Positions 1 through 13,200 of a stretch of DNA of 64,000 nucleotides are shown piece by piece. Made by a program: the position numbers and the translations under genes. Origin of the DNA: Lingula anatina. Its lineage: Eukaryota > Brachiopoda > Lingulata > Lingulida > Lingulidae. Positions within the stretch are counted from its first letter, which is position 1. Each line of letters opens with the position of its first letter. The notes beneath the pieces were generated by a model. It saw nothing but the letters and a program-made list of their open reading frames with translations, was not told the DNA's origin and searched no databases. Where the stretch lies: contig NW_019773514.1 of the NCBI RefSeq assembly GCF_001039355.2, forward strand, positions 947,237 through 1,011,236, written 5' to 3'.

Positions 1-519
1 TTGCTTGTTAGACTTGTTACTTCGTTTTTCTTACATAAGAGAAAAAATAAAACAATATCGCAGAACTTCATTTTAGACCAACATTTTGAGCTTTTACGTT
101 AAGATAAACCCATAGTTCCATTAGCCGACTATGCCCAGAAATTAAAACATGATTTCTACTTTGTTTACTCGAAAATTGGTGAAAAAATCAGCTGCTGAGA
201 TTTGCATTACTGTCCCGAAACGTCTGTGACTTTCGCTTTCATTTTCTCTCAAAGTAAGTCTCACAAGCACACAAATAGAAAAACGGATCAAAGCACACCG
301 TTTTCGAGTGTTGTTCCGTTAACAGATCACTTTACATTATGTGAGCATAATGTTCAGGTGGGTTAACACGTTCGAGGCTGTAGAAAACAAGGTGTCTGGC
401 TCGTCTTGGCTAATTGCCTTTTTGTACATCCGGAAGTATCGAAAGTTTGCTCTAGTCAGAAGATTCAGTATTTTTATTTATGTTGGTTTGGTTCAGAATT
501 TAATGAAATAACTAATGCT
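1..519 (+). other. Upstream region of the TMC gene
   Basis: No upstream exon, TATA box or GC-rich promoter stands out before the ATG at 520. The 5' UTR and any promoter of TMC probably lie here or further left. Confidence 0.3.
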
Positions 520-1238
520 ATGGCCAGTAGAGAGAACAGGAGGTCCGTAACATATGCCCCTGATATAGTAGACACAGGTGAGACGATTTACTCTTATTTA
601 GTAATTGATTAATTTCTGAAATTTATTGAGACCGTTTAAATTTTTACATAGTCACTAGTCCGTGCAGGCCCAGTCGATGATTTAGTGCTATAGTACGACC
701 TTATCGATGTTATTAAGTGGACGCAAGTTATTATAACCTAAATTCAATGTTATCTATTGCTTTTTCTGCTCAATTCTGTAATCTGCGTGTCGTATGATGG
801 AGTCATTTCACTGGACACACCCAAAGTACATGTACATGTAATTGTTCAGCATATGATAAAATATGTAAAATAAATATTAGGTGATCCATTACTTTGTACT
901 GTTTAAAGCATATGATTCCTTGCATTCCACAGGCAAGTTATCAGGATTTCTAGCCCTTGAAGACTGAGTTAAACTCAAAATCTTCTATATATCCTCATGG
1001 GTATTCAGGATATCCTGAGAGTAGTAATTTGTTTTGCCCTATCTAAATAGCTGTTTTCAACAAAGGGAAAAGACTCATGCAGCACCATTATTTATGCATT
1101 CTCTTTGCTTGTTGTATGGAACATCTACTATATGATTTACAGTATGTCAATGTAAATATTATTTGTAAATTTCCAAGTTACCCTTTTATAAATCATTATA
1201 TGTAGTTGTCTATATCTGTAGCTGTATCATTCATTTAC

Positions 1239-1291
<53 letters not shown>

Positions 1292-4200
1292 TGGTTTACA
1301 TCAATTAAACTCTTATGAACTTATGACATATAGCCCAAACATGACATGATATGTTTTGGACTAATGGACAGTCACAGAAAGTCTTCCAGCACCTATTAAT
1401 AATCAGTGTTAATTAAAATAATTACAGTGACAAAGCATTTTTTTTTTTGCAAATCAATTAATAAATACAAAATATCTCCAAGAAGTGAATTTACATTAAT
1501 TGCAACATTTATTAAAAGCATGTCAAAATCTTTAACAGAGAGCACTTTCTGGATTCCACAATTTTATAAAAATTTACCTTTGTTTAAGAATCACACTGTG
1601 CTAGTTGAGCAGCAATTCTTAGGACACATCTACTGCAGCAAGGAATGGTCATTTATTAGATTTTATTGCATTTTGCTTTGTGTTATTGATTATGGTTCAT
1701 ATGTGATAGTTTCATTTCGTATTATTACTTCTAAGAAATGAAAGAGTTTATTTCATCATTCGTACTATTGCACATACTTTTCACTCTGCTACTGTTAACA
1801 CAAAATGTCAAAGTAACCTCTGATACTACAGTACAGTACATTATCTATATAGTGTCATGTAACTTCTCATCCAGTTATGACCTCTTATGAACTTACACTT
1901 CACTGTTACAGGTAGCAGTAATGAATCTGTATTCCCTTCCCCCGAGACGCATACTCATACTCATACCACAACAAGAGGACCTCGCCATGGCAGTCATGCT
2001 GCTGCGAACATCATTGCTCAACTCCCTAGTCACCAGCCCTTCTCTGACACACACCTCACTGTGTCGCGGGCACGCTCCCTGTCCCATCAGAGCAGGAGCA
2101 GTCTTCGGAGACGATCCACCATGAGGACCACTCTCACCAGGGGCCCCACATCACGCGTCCCCACATCAGGCTTAGGGGTGGACCTTGTGGACAGTGCAGT
2201 AGAGGTGGAAGATGAGGAAATGAACTGGAGGCGACGTCAAACCATCAAGGATATGACCACTTCTTTGACTCTAAAAAAACATTTCAGGTACAAGTATGTG
2301 CATGGTAGAAATACGTGGTTATACAATTTAATAGTGTGATACGATGGGTTGTGCTGTTTAAGATAAACTTAATTATTTATCAACTCGATTCCCCAAGAGA
2401 CTGTCACATTTTCCTTTCCTTGCCATCAATGTATTGTTGCTCATTTTTTTCTTTTCTTTATTTCTTTATTATTATTATTATTTTTTTTTGGGGGGGGGGC
2501 TATTTTGCATGGTATCCAATTTCTTTTCTAAGGTATACTATTTAAATTGCTTAATTATTACAACATATTATGAAAACAAATATAGACATGTCAGCATGGA
2601 TGCAATAATTGTAATATTTATTATATTTTATCGGTATGAATTGTACATGTATTTATCTGCTTTTGAGTAATAAAATAAAATGGTCATGAGTAGTATGTGT
2701 TTTTTTGTTGGAGTTAATGCATTGTTTCAGAACAGATGTATTTAGAAATGAATGTGATAGTTGTATGTGTAGCATGCACTTTATTCTCTGTGCTGCCTGT
2801 TTCCTGTTTTTTCCCATAGTCATTTTTAAAGAACTGATTTGTTTTGCAGAATGAGAATATAAAATGTGAAATTAAATGAAAAAAATAGGAAGCAAAAAAT
2901 AAAGCAATATTTTCTTCACAACTGGAGTTAATTGATAGACCCTAATTGTGCAGTAGGAGAAATTAACAACAGTTAATTCCGAAAATGCAGCCAACTTTTT
3001 CAATGTAAATTGTGTGGTAGTTCCAGATAATAGCTTTTCTAGGTAAATCATGTATGCTCCTTATACCTGCATATATCTGGCATAACTAATACAGAGTTCT
3101 ACATGTTTGCAGAAGTAACTGCATGGCCTAGATAGTTCTTTTCTAAGTAAATGGCATGCCCTATTTTTAACTGCCTGATACATAGTTGAGCACCCTTATC
3201 ATATTGAATTCTATCCATTTACAGTGATTTTATGATGCTCTTGCTGTTAAATGAATAAAAACTCTTATCTCTCCAAAACTGCCCTTACCCTTTGTCTCTC
3301 CCATCCCCCTCCATGTTTAATGTATCATGCTGTTTATGAATTGATACTGAAATTTTTAGAAGATAAAATCAGTGGATTGATTTTTCTGTAGTCAATTGAT
3401 AACACCAACAGGTTGCCGCAAGAGTATTAAGTGTGACTAGTATTTTTTGATATAATATTTTGTTTCCCATCAAACGTGTTAGAGTGCACTTACGTATGAG
3501 CTTAAAGTGACCAAACACTGATGATCAACAGTAGTATTTACGTGGTATGCATATGAATAACAAAATTTTATTAATTACGAATTTGGGTATTTTATTAGAA
3601 CAGAGCCCTACATCAATTTTTACAAAAGTGAGCAGACTATTTTTTGATGAATTAGATAAAAAATGCTGTAAGAGCAAAATGTGGCGTTTTCATAAAGCAC
3701 GATAAAGCATTTAAGTCAAGCTGTTCTACTTACCCATATTGCTCAAATTCAGTCAGTTACATGAACTTTGTCAACCCTTATGATGTGAATCATGTCTGCG
3801 TTGAATGTGCATATATGTCTACGTCATTTAGCTTGGCTACCACTATAACTGTTCCAGAGACTTATAAACTCCACATCCACATAGTCTTGTGTACGCAGTA
3901 TCAGATTGGTCTGATAAGAGTTGGCAAACAGCATGGTTAACTTCTGCAAATAAACTTGTCCAATGTAGACAGATAAATTAGTTTCCATACTGATTAAGAC
4001 ATTGATGGCAGTTTAATTTTGGGAAAACCTGAGAGTTATAGTTATTTGTAAAGTCAAATCTGTAAAAAAATATTTATATATCTTAAATAATTTATATAAC
4101 ATCTTATACCAAAATATACATTTTAAGATTTCTGCCAAATTAGAACTTTCATGAATTGCTTTAACATTCTTGCTCATGAAATATGAATGCATTGTAACTG

Positions 4201-7200
4201 AATTATTGGTTACATAACCTGCATTGAAGGAATATACATTAAATTGACTGGGACCATACTGCGTCATATAATTTTTCTTGTAAATTCATTTTCTAACACT
4301 TGGAAGAACAGAACATTTGTGTAGTCTAGTTCATTTCAACTTTATCAGCACTAAAGAGGCTATTAGGTTATGCAAACAGTCATGATTATTGTGTTCATTT
4401 AATGCCAAAGTTAGCAAAAAAAAAAAATGATATTGATCTATTAGTGTGTTATTTTATTGTATAATTGAAACGTCATCTTATAATCTCAAACTCTATTTTC
4501 TTTGGTTTAGTTTTATTGATTGCTTCATTAAACATGCCTTGACAGGTGATAAGTTCAAAGAAAACTTCCTTGTTGGTTGGGGGGTATTCATGTTTGGTTT
4601 GTAAAGGTTTTGGATAGTTACCACAGAGAAGGGTTACGAAGGAAGGTATTAAACTGAGTATTTCATAAGTAGGTAGTTGTTTAAGCAAAGATTTTTAAAA
4701 GCATATGGCGCAAGACTAATTTTTCAACAGGTGGTTATCAAATTAAAATGTGTTTCAGTCAGATTGTGGTTTAGCCAAGCCTAACCATATTGCAGTATCC
4801 CCTGCTGTATTGCATTTTGGACTTGACCTTGATTGGAACCTACAGATTTGGAGCTCAAAGTGCCTTTTCGTGTTGTTGAGCGTGTTCTTCAAGTAAAAGG
4901 TCTTCCGGGGTAGTAGCCTGGTGTAGGAGTTTGGTGCAAGAGGACAAGGTAAAAGTTGTTATTTGCCATGAAATGTTATATGCGAATATTGATTTAATGT
5001 TCATGTTACAATGTAGATCCTTCAAACTGGTGTCCTCGGCCTGTAATCCAAGTTAAGGACACAAGTAAACTGCTTTAAAATGATTTAACCTGATGAATAG
5101 ATTGTTGTAGAGGTAAGCAAGTAAGTATTCTCTTTGTGATTTAAGCTATGCAAAGTTTGTATTATACAATACATACCTTTTGATTGACTTGCCTGTTCAT
5201 AATGTAACAGTAAGAGGGCTAGCTAGGTTTCTTCCTTTCCAAAATTTAAATCCATTTCATATTTTTGGTGTAACTTGATATGGAACCCTTGAATAGCAGT
5301 GCTTAGTAATAGATGACGGTGCTGTTCTTGGAATAAGTCCGAAATCGTGACACCAGGCTTAAGAAATGGTAAACATATTATTGATCATGTGATTAAGCAA
5401 ACAGTGGGGGTACCCTGCTTCGAGTGTGTAGTTTGACAATAGGTACTCCATATTAGCCTATTCAACTGTGGACATTCCACAGGCCCTTGCTATACAAACT
5501 GCTCGTGCATGCATGCGACAGCATGTGGTTCTGTGTATGAAACGGATCAATATTGAAGAATTATACAATAACCCACATAGTGGACTGCATGACAGGTATA
5601 TCTTATTTAACCTTACTGAGTTAAGATCATATTTCAGAGTTGTTAAAGTTATTGACAGTTTAGTATGTATTAGTTGTGAAACAGGAACTTTCATGGGGCT
5701 TCGGTGTAGTTTCATATGAGAGGGTGGGGCAGATTACCCTGCATTGTGTATTGTTGAAAGTACAGGTAGACTTCAACGTCACTTTCACTTTGATCAGTTA
5801 ATAACACTTGTGAGAAATGCACTATAGACTGATATAAATGATTTTCAAATTTTCAGGGAAAAGCCTTCTGTATGTAGAAGTCTGTTCAAGCCGGAGTTTC
5901 ATATTTGATAAAACGGCAAAAAAACACCTTTGTATCCAACAAAGACAGGGATATACGTATATTGTAAGAGGCAGTTTGAAATAATCAGCAGCTAAGGATG
6001 AATGGGCATGACTATGGTAGACATGACCAGCATGGAAGGGGGTATGGCAGAGGACCTGACCCATATGGAAATGATCCCCGTAGGAGGTATCCTGATGGTA
6101 GGGAACATGACCAGGGCCCACCTCCCAACTTTAATGTGTGGCAAAATGGCGGGTATCAGGATCACCTGGGTGGGAGAAGACATGATGGATATAACGAGAG
6201 ACCAGGTGCCTATCCACACACGGAAAGAGATGGAAGATTTCACGGTGATAATTTCCCAGATCGTGGCGTCATCAATCCAGCATATGTTGAAGATGATGAC
6301 TTTCCACACCAAACCTTAGGAGCACCGAATCATTTTGATTTTAATAGAAATCCAAATATCGACGGCCCTTCAGCAGATGTGGCCCAAATATTGGATAATC
6401 TTCCGACCAGAAAGCAGCGTGATGTTTCTGGAAAGAGAAAGTCCAGATCCCTCAATTTTCATGCCAGAGTTCATAGGTGAATTTTTTTAGTATACTATAA
6501 GTAAATTCCTGGAATGTTCACTAGAAACAAATCTCTTTTGCTATAGCTTATGTAGAAATATTGTTCTAGAGCCCTGATCTTGCTTATTTACTGGATACCA
6601 TTCAAAATAGCTGTACATTGCCATTGTACTAAATTTGATGATTATTTCATATCTAATTACTGTATGGTTTATGCTGATTTTTTCAGAACTGCTGTAGTTA
6701 ACTCGATTTCAATCTCCTAGTATAAATGAGAAAAAAAATTAATGCTTGCTGCTTTGTTGCCCCATATTTAATCACATGTGTTGCCTAACTTTATGTTGGG
6801 TTACATGTCTTATCACAGTGTAAAGAATGATTAAGTGTTCTAGATATCTGGTGTGCTGTATACAGTTTACTTTAGGGTCTTACACATTTTATTAAGGCTT
6901 AGCAGTTTCTGATACAAAATCTGGTCTCAGAGAAAATTGCAAGGTTTTCTTTTGTGACCAGTAATTTATCACCCTTTTTTTTTTTGCACTGTTCCTGTCG
7001 AACTCTTCACTTCAGCCTACAGATGTCAAAACATTTTTGTGTTTCAGCTTGAATTTAATGAGAGAATTTTTTTTTTTTGGAAAAAAATCATATTAACAAT
7101 CTAAATTTGTACAATATTTATCACATGTTTAAAAGAAATATAAACTCACCCAAAGTGAATCCAAGAAGCCAGTTATTGAAGTGCACTGAATGAAATGAGA

Positions 7201-10200
7201 ACCCATAGAATTCAAAACCTGTACTCAAAAAGTATTGTTTTATATATTTGTAAATTTACTCAGTGTATGAAATAATATATATCATGGTCTTGATGTGATT
7301 CTAAAATTATTTCATTAAAGGCCTTTTACTTTTTTTAAAAATATAGTTTGAAACAAATGAATGCAAAAAGAAAAAAATTAATATTGTAGAAGTGAGCAAA
7401 ATGTGAATCGTTGCCATTGAAAAAAGTAGCCTATTTTTGTTCAGACCTATCAGGTTGTATTGACTGTTTCTTTTTTTTCTTTTTTTTTTTTTTTAGGGAT
7501 CGTTTGAAGTCATCTCCCACAACAAAACTTTCAGGATATGAAAAATGGAAATTGAACAGATCCGTGGTATGTGTCTTTTAATACAAGCCATGCATGGTTT
7601 TTTGGTCCATTGTAAAGAATCTTCTTTTGTGTGTGTTACTATATGATACTTAATACTTTGATTATACAGTATATATTTGAGGTTATTTGAGAATCTTGTT
7701 TAAATAACACTGGATATGATTACATTGTTAAGTTTTGTTAAGGGTGTGCCATTAAGTACAAAGGGAAATGCTCATCACAATTACACTGCCTGAAAATAAA
7801 TTTTGAGCATATAATCCAATCAGTATTTTTATTATTGTCATTTCTAGGAATGGGAAAGATTTAAAGTCCGCTTCAAAGATGCTTTGAGCAATCTTGAGGT
7901 GTGGCGGGGGTCCTTCAAGGAGGTGGAAGGTAAGCAAAAACTGTACTGATATATTGCTATGCAATAGCATGTTTATCCAGTTCACTGTTTTAAGCTCTGT
8001 AAATATATTGTAAAATTATCATATTCATGCACAATGGTACTTGTATAACAAGGAGAAACATATGGACACTCATAAAAAGCCCTGTTTCCAGTAAGGTTGG
8101 AAGCTTTTAACTTATTACAACCCATCCCAACAGGCAGGTGATAGGCACCAAACATAATCAAACTCTTGTGTTACCCAGCACAGTTGTGATCGAGGTAAAT
8201 CGTGTGCCTTTATATGGTCTTGGGATAGGACGCCTTTAGATTCACGCATCATACTAGCTGGGTTGGTCCAACTCTGCTGGAGATTATTGCTAGAGTACAA
8301 TCAGTGGAATCAGCTTGATCGGCACACGATAGTGAATTACCCCCTAGGGCTCAATAAGGCATTTACAACAATTAAGCCGATTCCACTAATTTTATTTTAC
8401 CAAAAATCTCCCGCAACTCTGCTAGGGATTATCACTTTAATTAGCACACGATGGTAAATTACCTCCTGGGCCGCGATGAGGCATGTTAACCAATTAAAGT
8501 TGATTCCACTGATTGTACTGGTAGAGTGGACTGACCTAGCTAGTACAATGTGTGAATCTGAATGTGGTCTTGGTATAATAATGATGGTGATTAGATGGCC
8601 CCCTGAGATGGGTTGCATGGTCGCACAGATTTATGTTCGTGTTCCACTATTGCTCACTTACACATACATCTGCATGTACAAAAATGTGTCCAGAAGAGCT
8701 CATATACAAATGCTGTATTCAACAATAAAAGAAGTCACTGAAGAATTACTTCATTATTTTTCTAGATAGTGGAAGTTTTAAAGACATGTACATCAAATTT
8801 ATAGAGTTGAAAAGTTGTCAGATAATGTAGTACTTCCCTGTCTGGTTTGTAGATTTTACAATTTGCCTTGTAAATAATTGGTGACTTGGTAAATGTGTTT
8901 TTTACAAAATTTATTAACCAGTGTTTAAATTGGAGGAAGATATGAGCAAGATTCTTTTTCATTTCAGGTCATTTTGGTACTGGCATCATGTCCTACTTTC
9001 GCTTTGTGAAGTGGATCTTCTTTTTGAACGTCTACATAGCAGTCATAACATTCTGTGTTATCACATTGCCCCATTTGATACTTGAGCCCCATGATTTTTT
9101 GGCCACTGTTGCTGTTACACCTAGCTCTTCCCAACAGGCTGGTGACAATATGACCAATGTCACTATGACCACTGAATCTCTGACCACCCTCACTATGACT
9201 ACTGTGATTGTTGTCATTGACAATGGGACCAGTTCCAGTAATGACACCAGTGGGGGAACGGCTGCTCTGTCAGGTATCAGCTCATATCATGTTTATTTTA
9301 TATTTACACTGTACTAGCAACACAATTTTTCTGTAAAAATCTCTGTTGAGGACACACACACACACGCACATGCACACAGGTATATATGCACAAGCTATTA
9401 TATATTTGATCAGTACATATTTGTGGATATAAATAAGGAGAAGATTCAGCATTATTCCCTGTCTGTTGTTTAAAGCTTTTTATAGATTTCTTTATTTTTT
9501 TTTGTGGTTTAGGAAATACGGACTATGTAGGTCAAGCACAAGAATGTACTTTGGACTATAGGGTACATCTTCAAAACAAGTCCATGAATGCCACACCAGG
9601 AGACTATATCTTGGATTTTTTGCAAGGCACAGTATGTGTATAGTCTTATGTTCTGTGGCTGTGTACTGCACCATTTTAACTTGAGTTGTTGACACCTAAG
9701 GGAGCAGGTTTTTGCTTCAGATTGCCCTTTAATATTTAAGACTGTTTTATAGAATAAAGATTTGACTAGGATTTTTGTTTATAGTTATTGATCCAGTTTT
9801 TATTACTGGCATCTAACAATAAGTTATTTATCAATTTCAGGGATTTATGGAAGACACCATCTTGTTTTATGGGCAGTACTTCAACAAGACCTTTCTGGAC
9901 AAGCAGACTGTATACAACATGTCCCTAGCTTATCTGTTAGCTACAGCTGCTTATTTCCTGCTCAGTTTGATTCTCATGGTCAGGAGGTAGGTTTAGAACT
10001 TTTGATTTTTAAGTGACACTTAATGACTCTTCTCGGTCTCGTCTCTGAAAATGTTTTGAGTGAAACTCATATTGGATCTGGCACATTCAGGAAAAAAATT
10101 AAATTAATTGTGATGGTCAGTATAATGTGTATTTGCCCAAAAAGCCTGTAATCTGTTATTTCATTCATGTTAGAATATAAATTCTGATGAAAGATGTGGT

Positions 10201-13200
10201 TGAATTATATCTAGGAATACAATACCAGACAATGCACAGTTTGATGTTTTAATTAATCCTTATATGATTGTCCTTGTATGCTCCTTTCTGCTCATCATTA
10301 CATTATTGCCTATGCTTGTTTGTTAGACAACAGCTTCTCAAACCATTTGTTCATATCATAGGTCAAAGTGTGGTTTAATTTTTCTCAGTTTTTCACAATG
10401 ATTTAAAAAGAACTTTTAATTTATTAGAATAAACTGCCTAATTAGAACAAAACTTGTAGTAATTTTTTTGCTGGGAATAATCAACGGGTTCAAGCAAGTT
10501 AACCAGATTTGCTTACCAAGGTATTAAATTAATGTAGATGGATAGTTTTATTATAATCATATGCACCCCTGCTGTGGTGATAAGGTACTGTAACAATATA
10601 TTAATGTATGTATGCATGCACATAAGGTCACAAATATATATTATATTGTAATCTTTTTAGTGCTGCCAAAGGTTTCCAAGAAAACTTGGTGACAAGTGGT
10701 GACAGGTTTTTCCAATACACTAACATGGTCTTCACTGGCTGGGATTATGCATTGGCTTCTGAAAAGGCTGGTGAATTAAAAAAGAAAAATCTTTTCCAAG
10801 AAATAAAGGTAAAACATTCATTACTTTAGAAAAAAAAAATTATGGTAATATATCCTAAAAAATTGCTCATAAGGGTTTGCACCTTTTAAGTGAGTGGTGT
10901 GAAAGCGGCATCCACAGTATGTATGCAAGGGAACTAATAAAGATTTTATGACTGGAAGACTATAACTGCTGTCTTTGTCATGAATATTATTTCTAATTCA
11001 AGGGCCATGTAGTCCTACATTATTGAAATCAAGTATTATAGTCTTTTTGTATTTAATAGAATGAACTAGAAGAGGAAAGACGTGCACAGAGGGCAGCCAC
11101 GAGGACAACAGGACAGAAATGTCGCCTGTACACAGTGCGGGTTTTATCAAATATTCTGGTTGTAGGCATATTGGGAGGATCATTCTATGGTATCTTCAGA
11201 GTGGTGGATTTCTCTGAAAAGGTACGGCAATTTTACATTAAATTTGAAGTTACCATCATGTTTGATAATGTGGCTTTTAAGTCAGTACTGCAGGTTCATT
11301 CTGTTGAAGAATGTACTAGCGTCTCTTACCAAGTAAATTTTATTACATTTTTTGTAAAGCCAAACATATGAAAATTTGCACACTTTTTTCTCATGATGTT
11401 GACTTTTTTTTGATTGACACAATTTCTTTATTATTTTGATTTAGGAAATTACCAATAGGAATACTGACGATTTTGTCAGTCTCCTTCTGCAGTACCTACC
11501 TTCCATTACCATAACTCTTCTCAATATCATTGTGCCAGAAATATTTAATAGAATCATCATGGTGGAAAAATATTCACCAGAGTTTGAAATTAGGCTTTCA
11601 CTTATCAGGTAAGTGTAACTTCTTCCTAAAATATTTTGACAGTAGGAAGTTTATCTTTACTGTTTTTCCTGGTGTGTAAATCAAATTAGGTATTAAGAAA
11701 GTCTTTTAACCTGTGGTAACAAAATAAGGTATAACTCTATGGGAAAATTTAGAAAAATTGAACTCCAAAGAAGAAAATGAAATAAAATGGAGGACCTTGA
11801 ATCAAGTAAAAGCAAAGAGGATTAGCTACAAGCACTTCCTTACCAGTATGAAAGAATTCGGTTCTACTAGATATATCCATAGACACATACAAAATATCTT
11901 CTGTACAAAAATAAGAGGTCTGTTAATCATTACTGCAATTTAATTGTTAAAAAAAAGAAACATTTCACCCTCCATTTTTTAATTTGAAAGTTGAAAATTC
12001 AAGCTTGTGGAAAGAAATTATTATCTGGATAAGAAAAGAAAAAAAGTTCATCTCATATTTTTCAATTCTCAGAAATAGTGAAAAAAATGTATTTACTAAT
12101 GTCCCAAGTAAAAAGCTATAAATTACAGAAAATAAAAAAATGCAGGACATTTGACCTTTGAGGACACCAGAGTATTTTCTCTTTGAGAAAGCTCTCTCTG
12201 TCCCTATAGGATAGATATTAATTAGTGCTGTATACATTAAACTATACATGATTATGGTAAGTATAAATTTTACTATTCATGAATATTGTTAGATGCTTGA
12301 GTAAGTACAAGTGTAAGTCACAGACTGTTATGTATTTATTTCAAGTATTTATACTCCCATTTTATTGCTGTGTGTTTGTGTGTGTGTGTGTGTGTGCATG
12401 TGTGCGTGTTTGTTTGTTTGTTTGTTTGGAATCACTGCATGCAAGATAATTGGAGAATATTGAATACTTTTCAAAATATCTCATGTATGAACATGGCAAA
12501 TATATAAACATAAAATATGAAGATTTGCCTATTTAAACTGATATTATTCAAGTACACATATAAATTTATAATATTATGGCTTGGATAAGACTTGGATAAG
12601 ACTTTTAAAAGCTAACAAGCTTTCCATCCAAACACAGAAAATAACATCTCAAAAATTTGTATGCATAATCGGATGAAAAAATTATTTATTTTTTTCTTCC
12701 AGGACTGTTTTCTTACGACTGACCTCCATTGGTGTTCTTCTGGTTTCTATTTACGTTGCGATAGTTAGCTGTCGCCAAAAAAAATGTGGCAACTGTAACT
12801 TTCCAAATGATCCTTATTTGGTAATTAAATATTTTCAGAAAATCTAGTAGAAGATATGTTAAAATCTTGACATTTCCAAGAATAACACTACAAATAATTG
12901 TTTTTCTGAAAGCTTTATCATCGTGCCTGTTGAATTACATATCTAAGAAGGTTACTTTATGTTAAATGTGTTATCTGACAATACAGAAATATGAAATACC
13001 TTGCATTTAGTGGAGAAAATATCCATTTCAGTGCTGGGAAACCTATGTGGGTCAGCAGATATATAAACTTGTCATTCTGGATTTTTTGGTGGTGGCCGGT
13101 GTTACAATTTTTGCGGAGTTTCCAAGAAAGTAAGTAGTGTTTTGAATTGTTTAGTTTTGCCCCTTTGGCTTTTTATTTTTGAGTTAAATCATTATCTATA

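Noticed and set aside
1893-2124. Other open frames overlapping TMC exon 2
   Set aside because: Shadows of the real exon frame, which alone is bounded by splice sites and is phase-consistent.
5458-5719. Paired open frames on both strands in TMC intron 2
   Set aside because: No splice context, no recognised similarity, and mutual antisense overlap typical of chance.
5992-6319. Two ~105-codon open frames overlapping TMC exon 3
   Set aside because: They arise from the repetitive Gly/His/Asp codons of exon 3 and do not join to neighbouring exons.
8476-8769. 97-codon frame in TMC intron 5
   Set aside because: It overlaps the foldback repeat and has no similarity or splice support.
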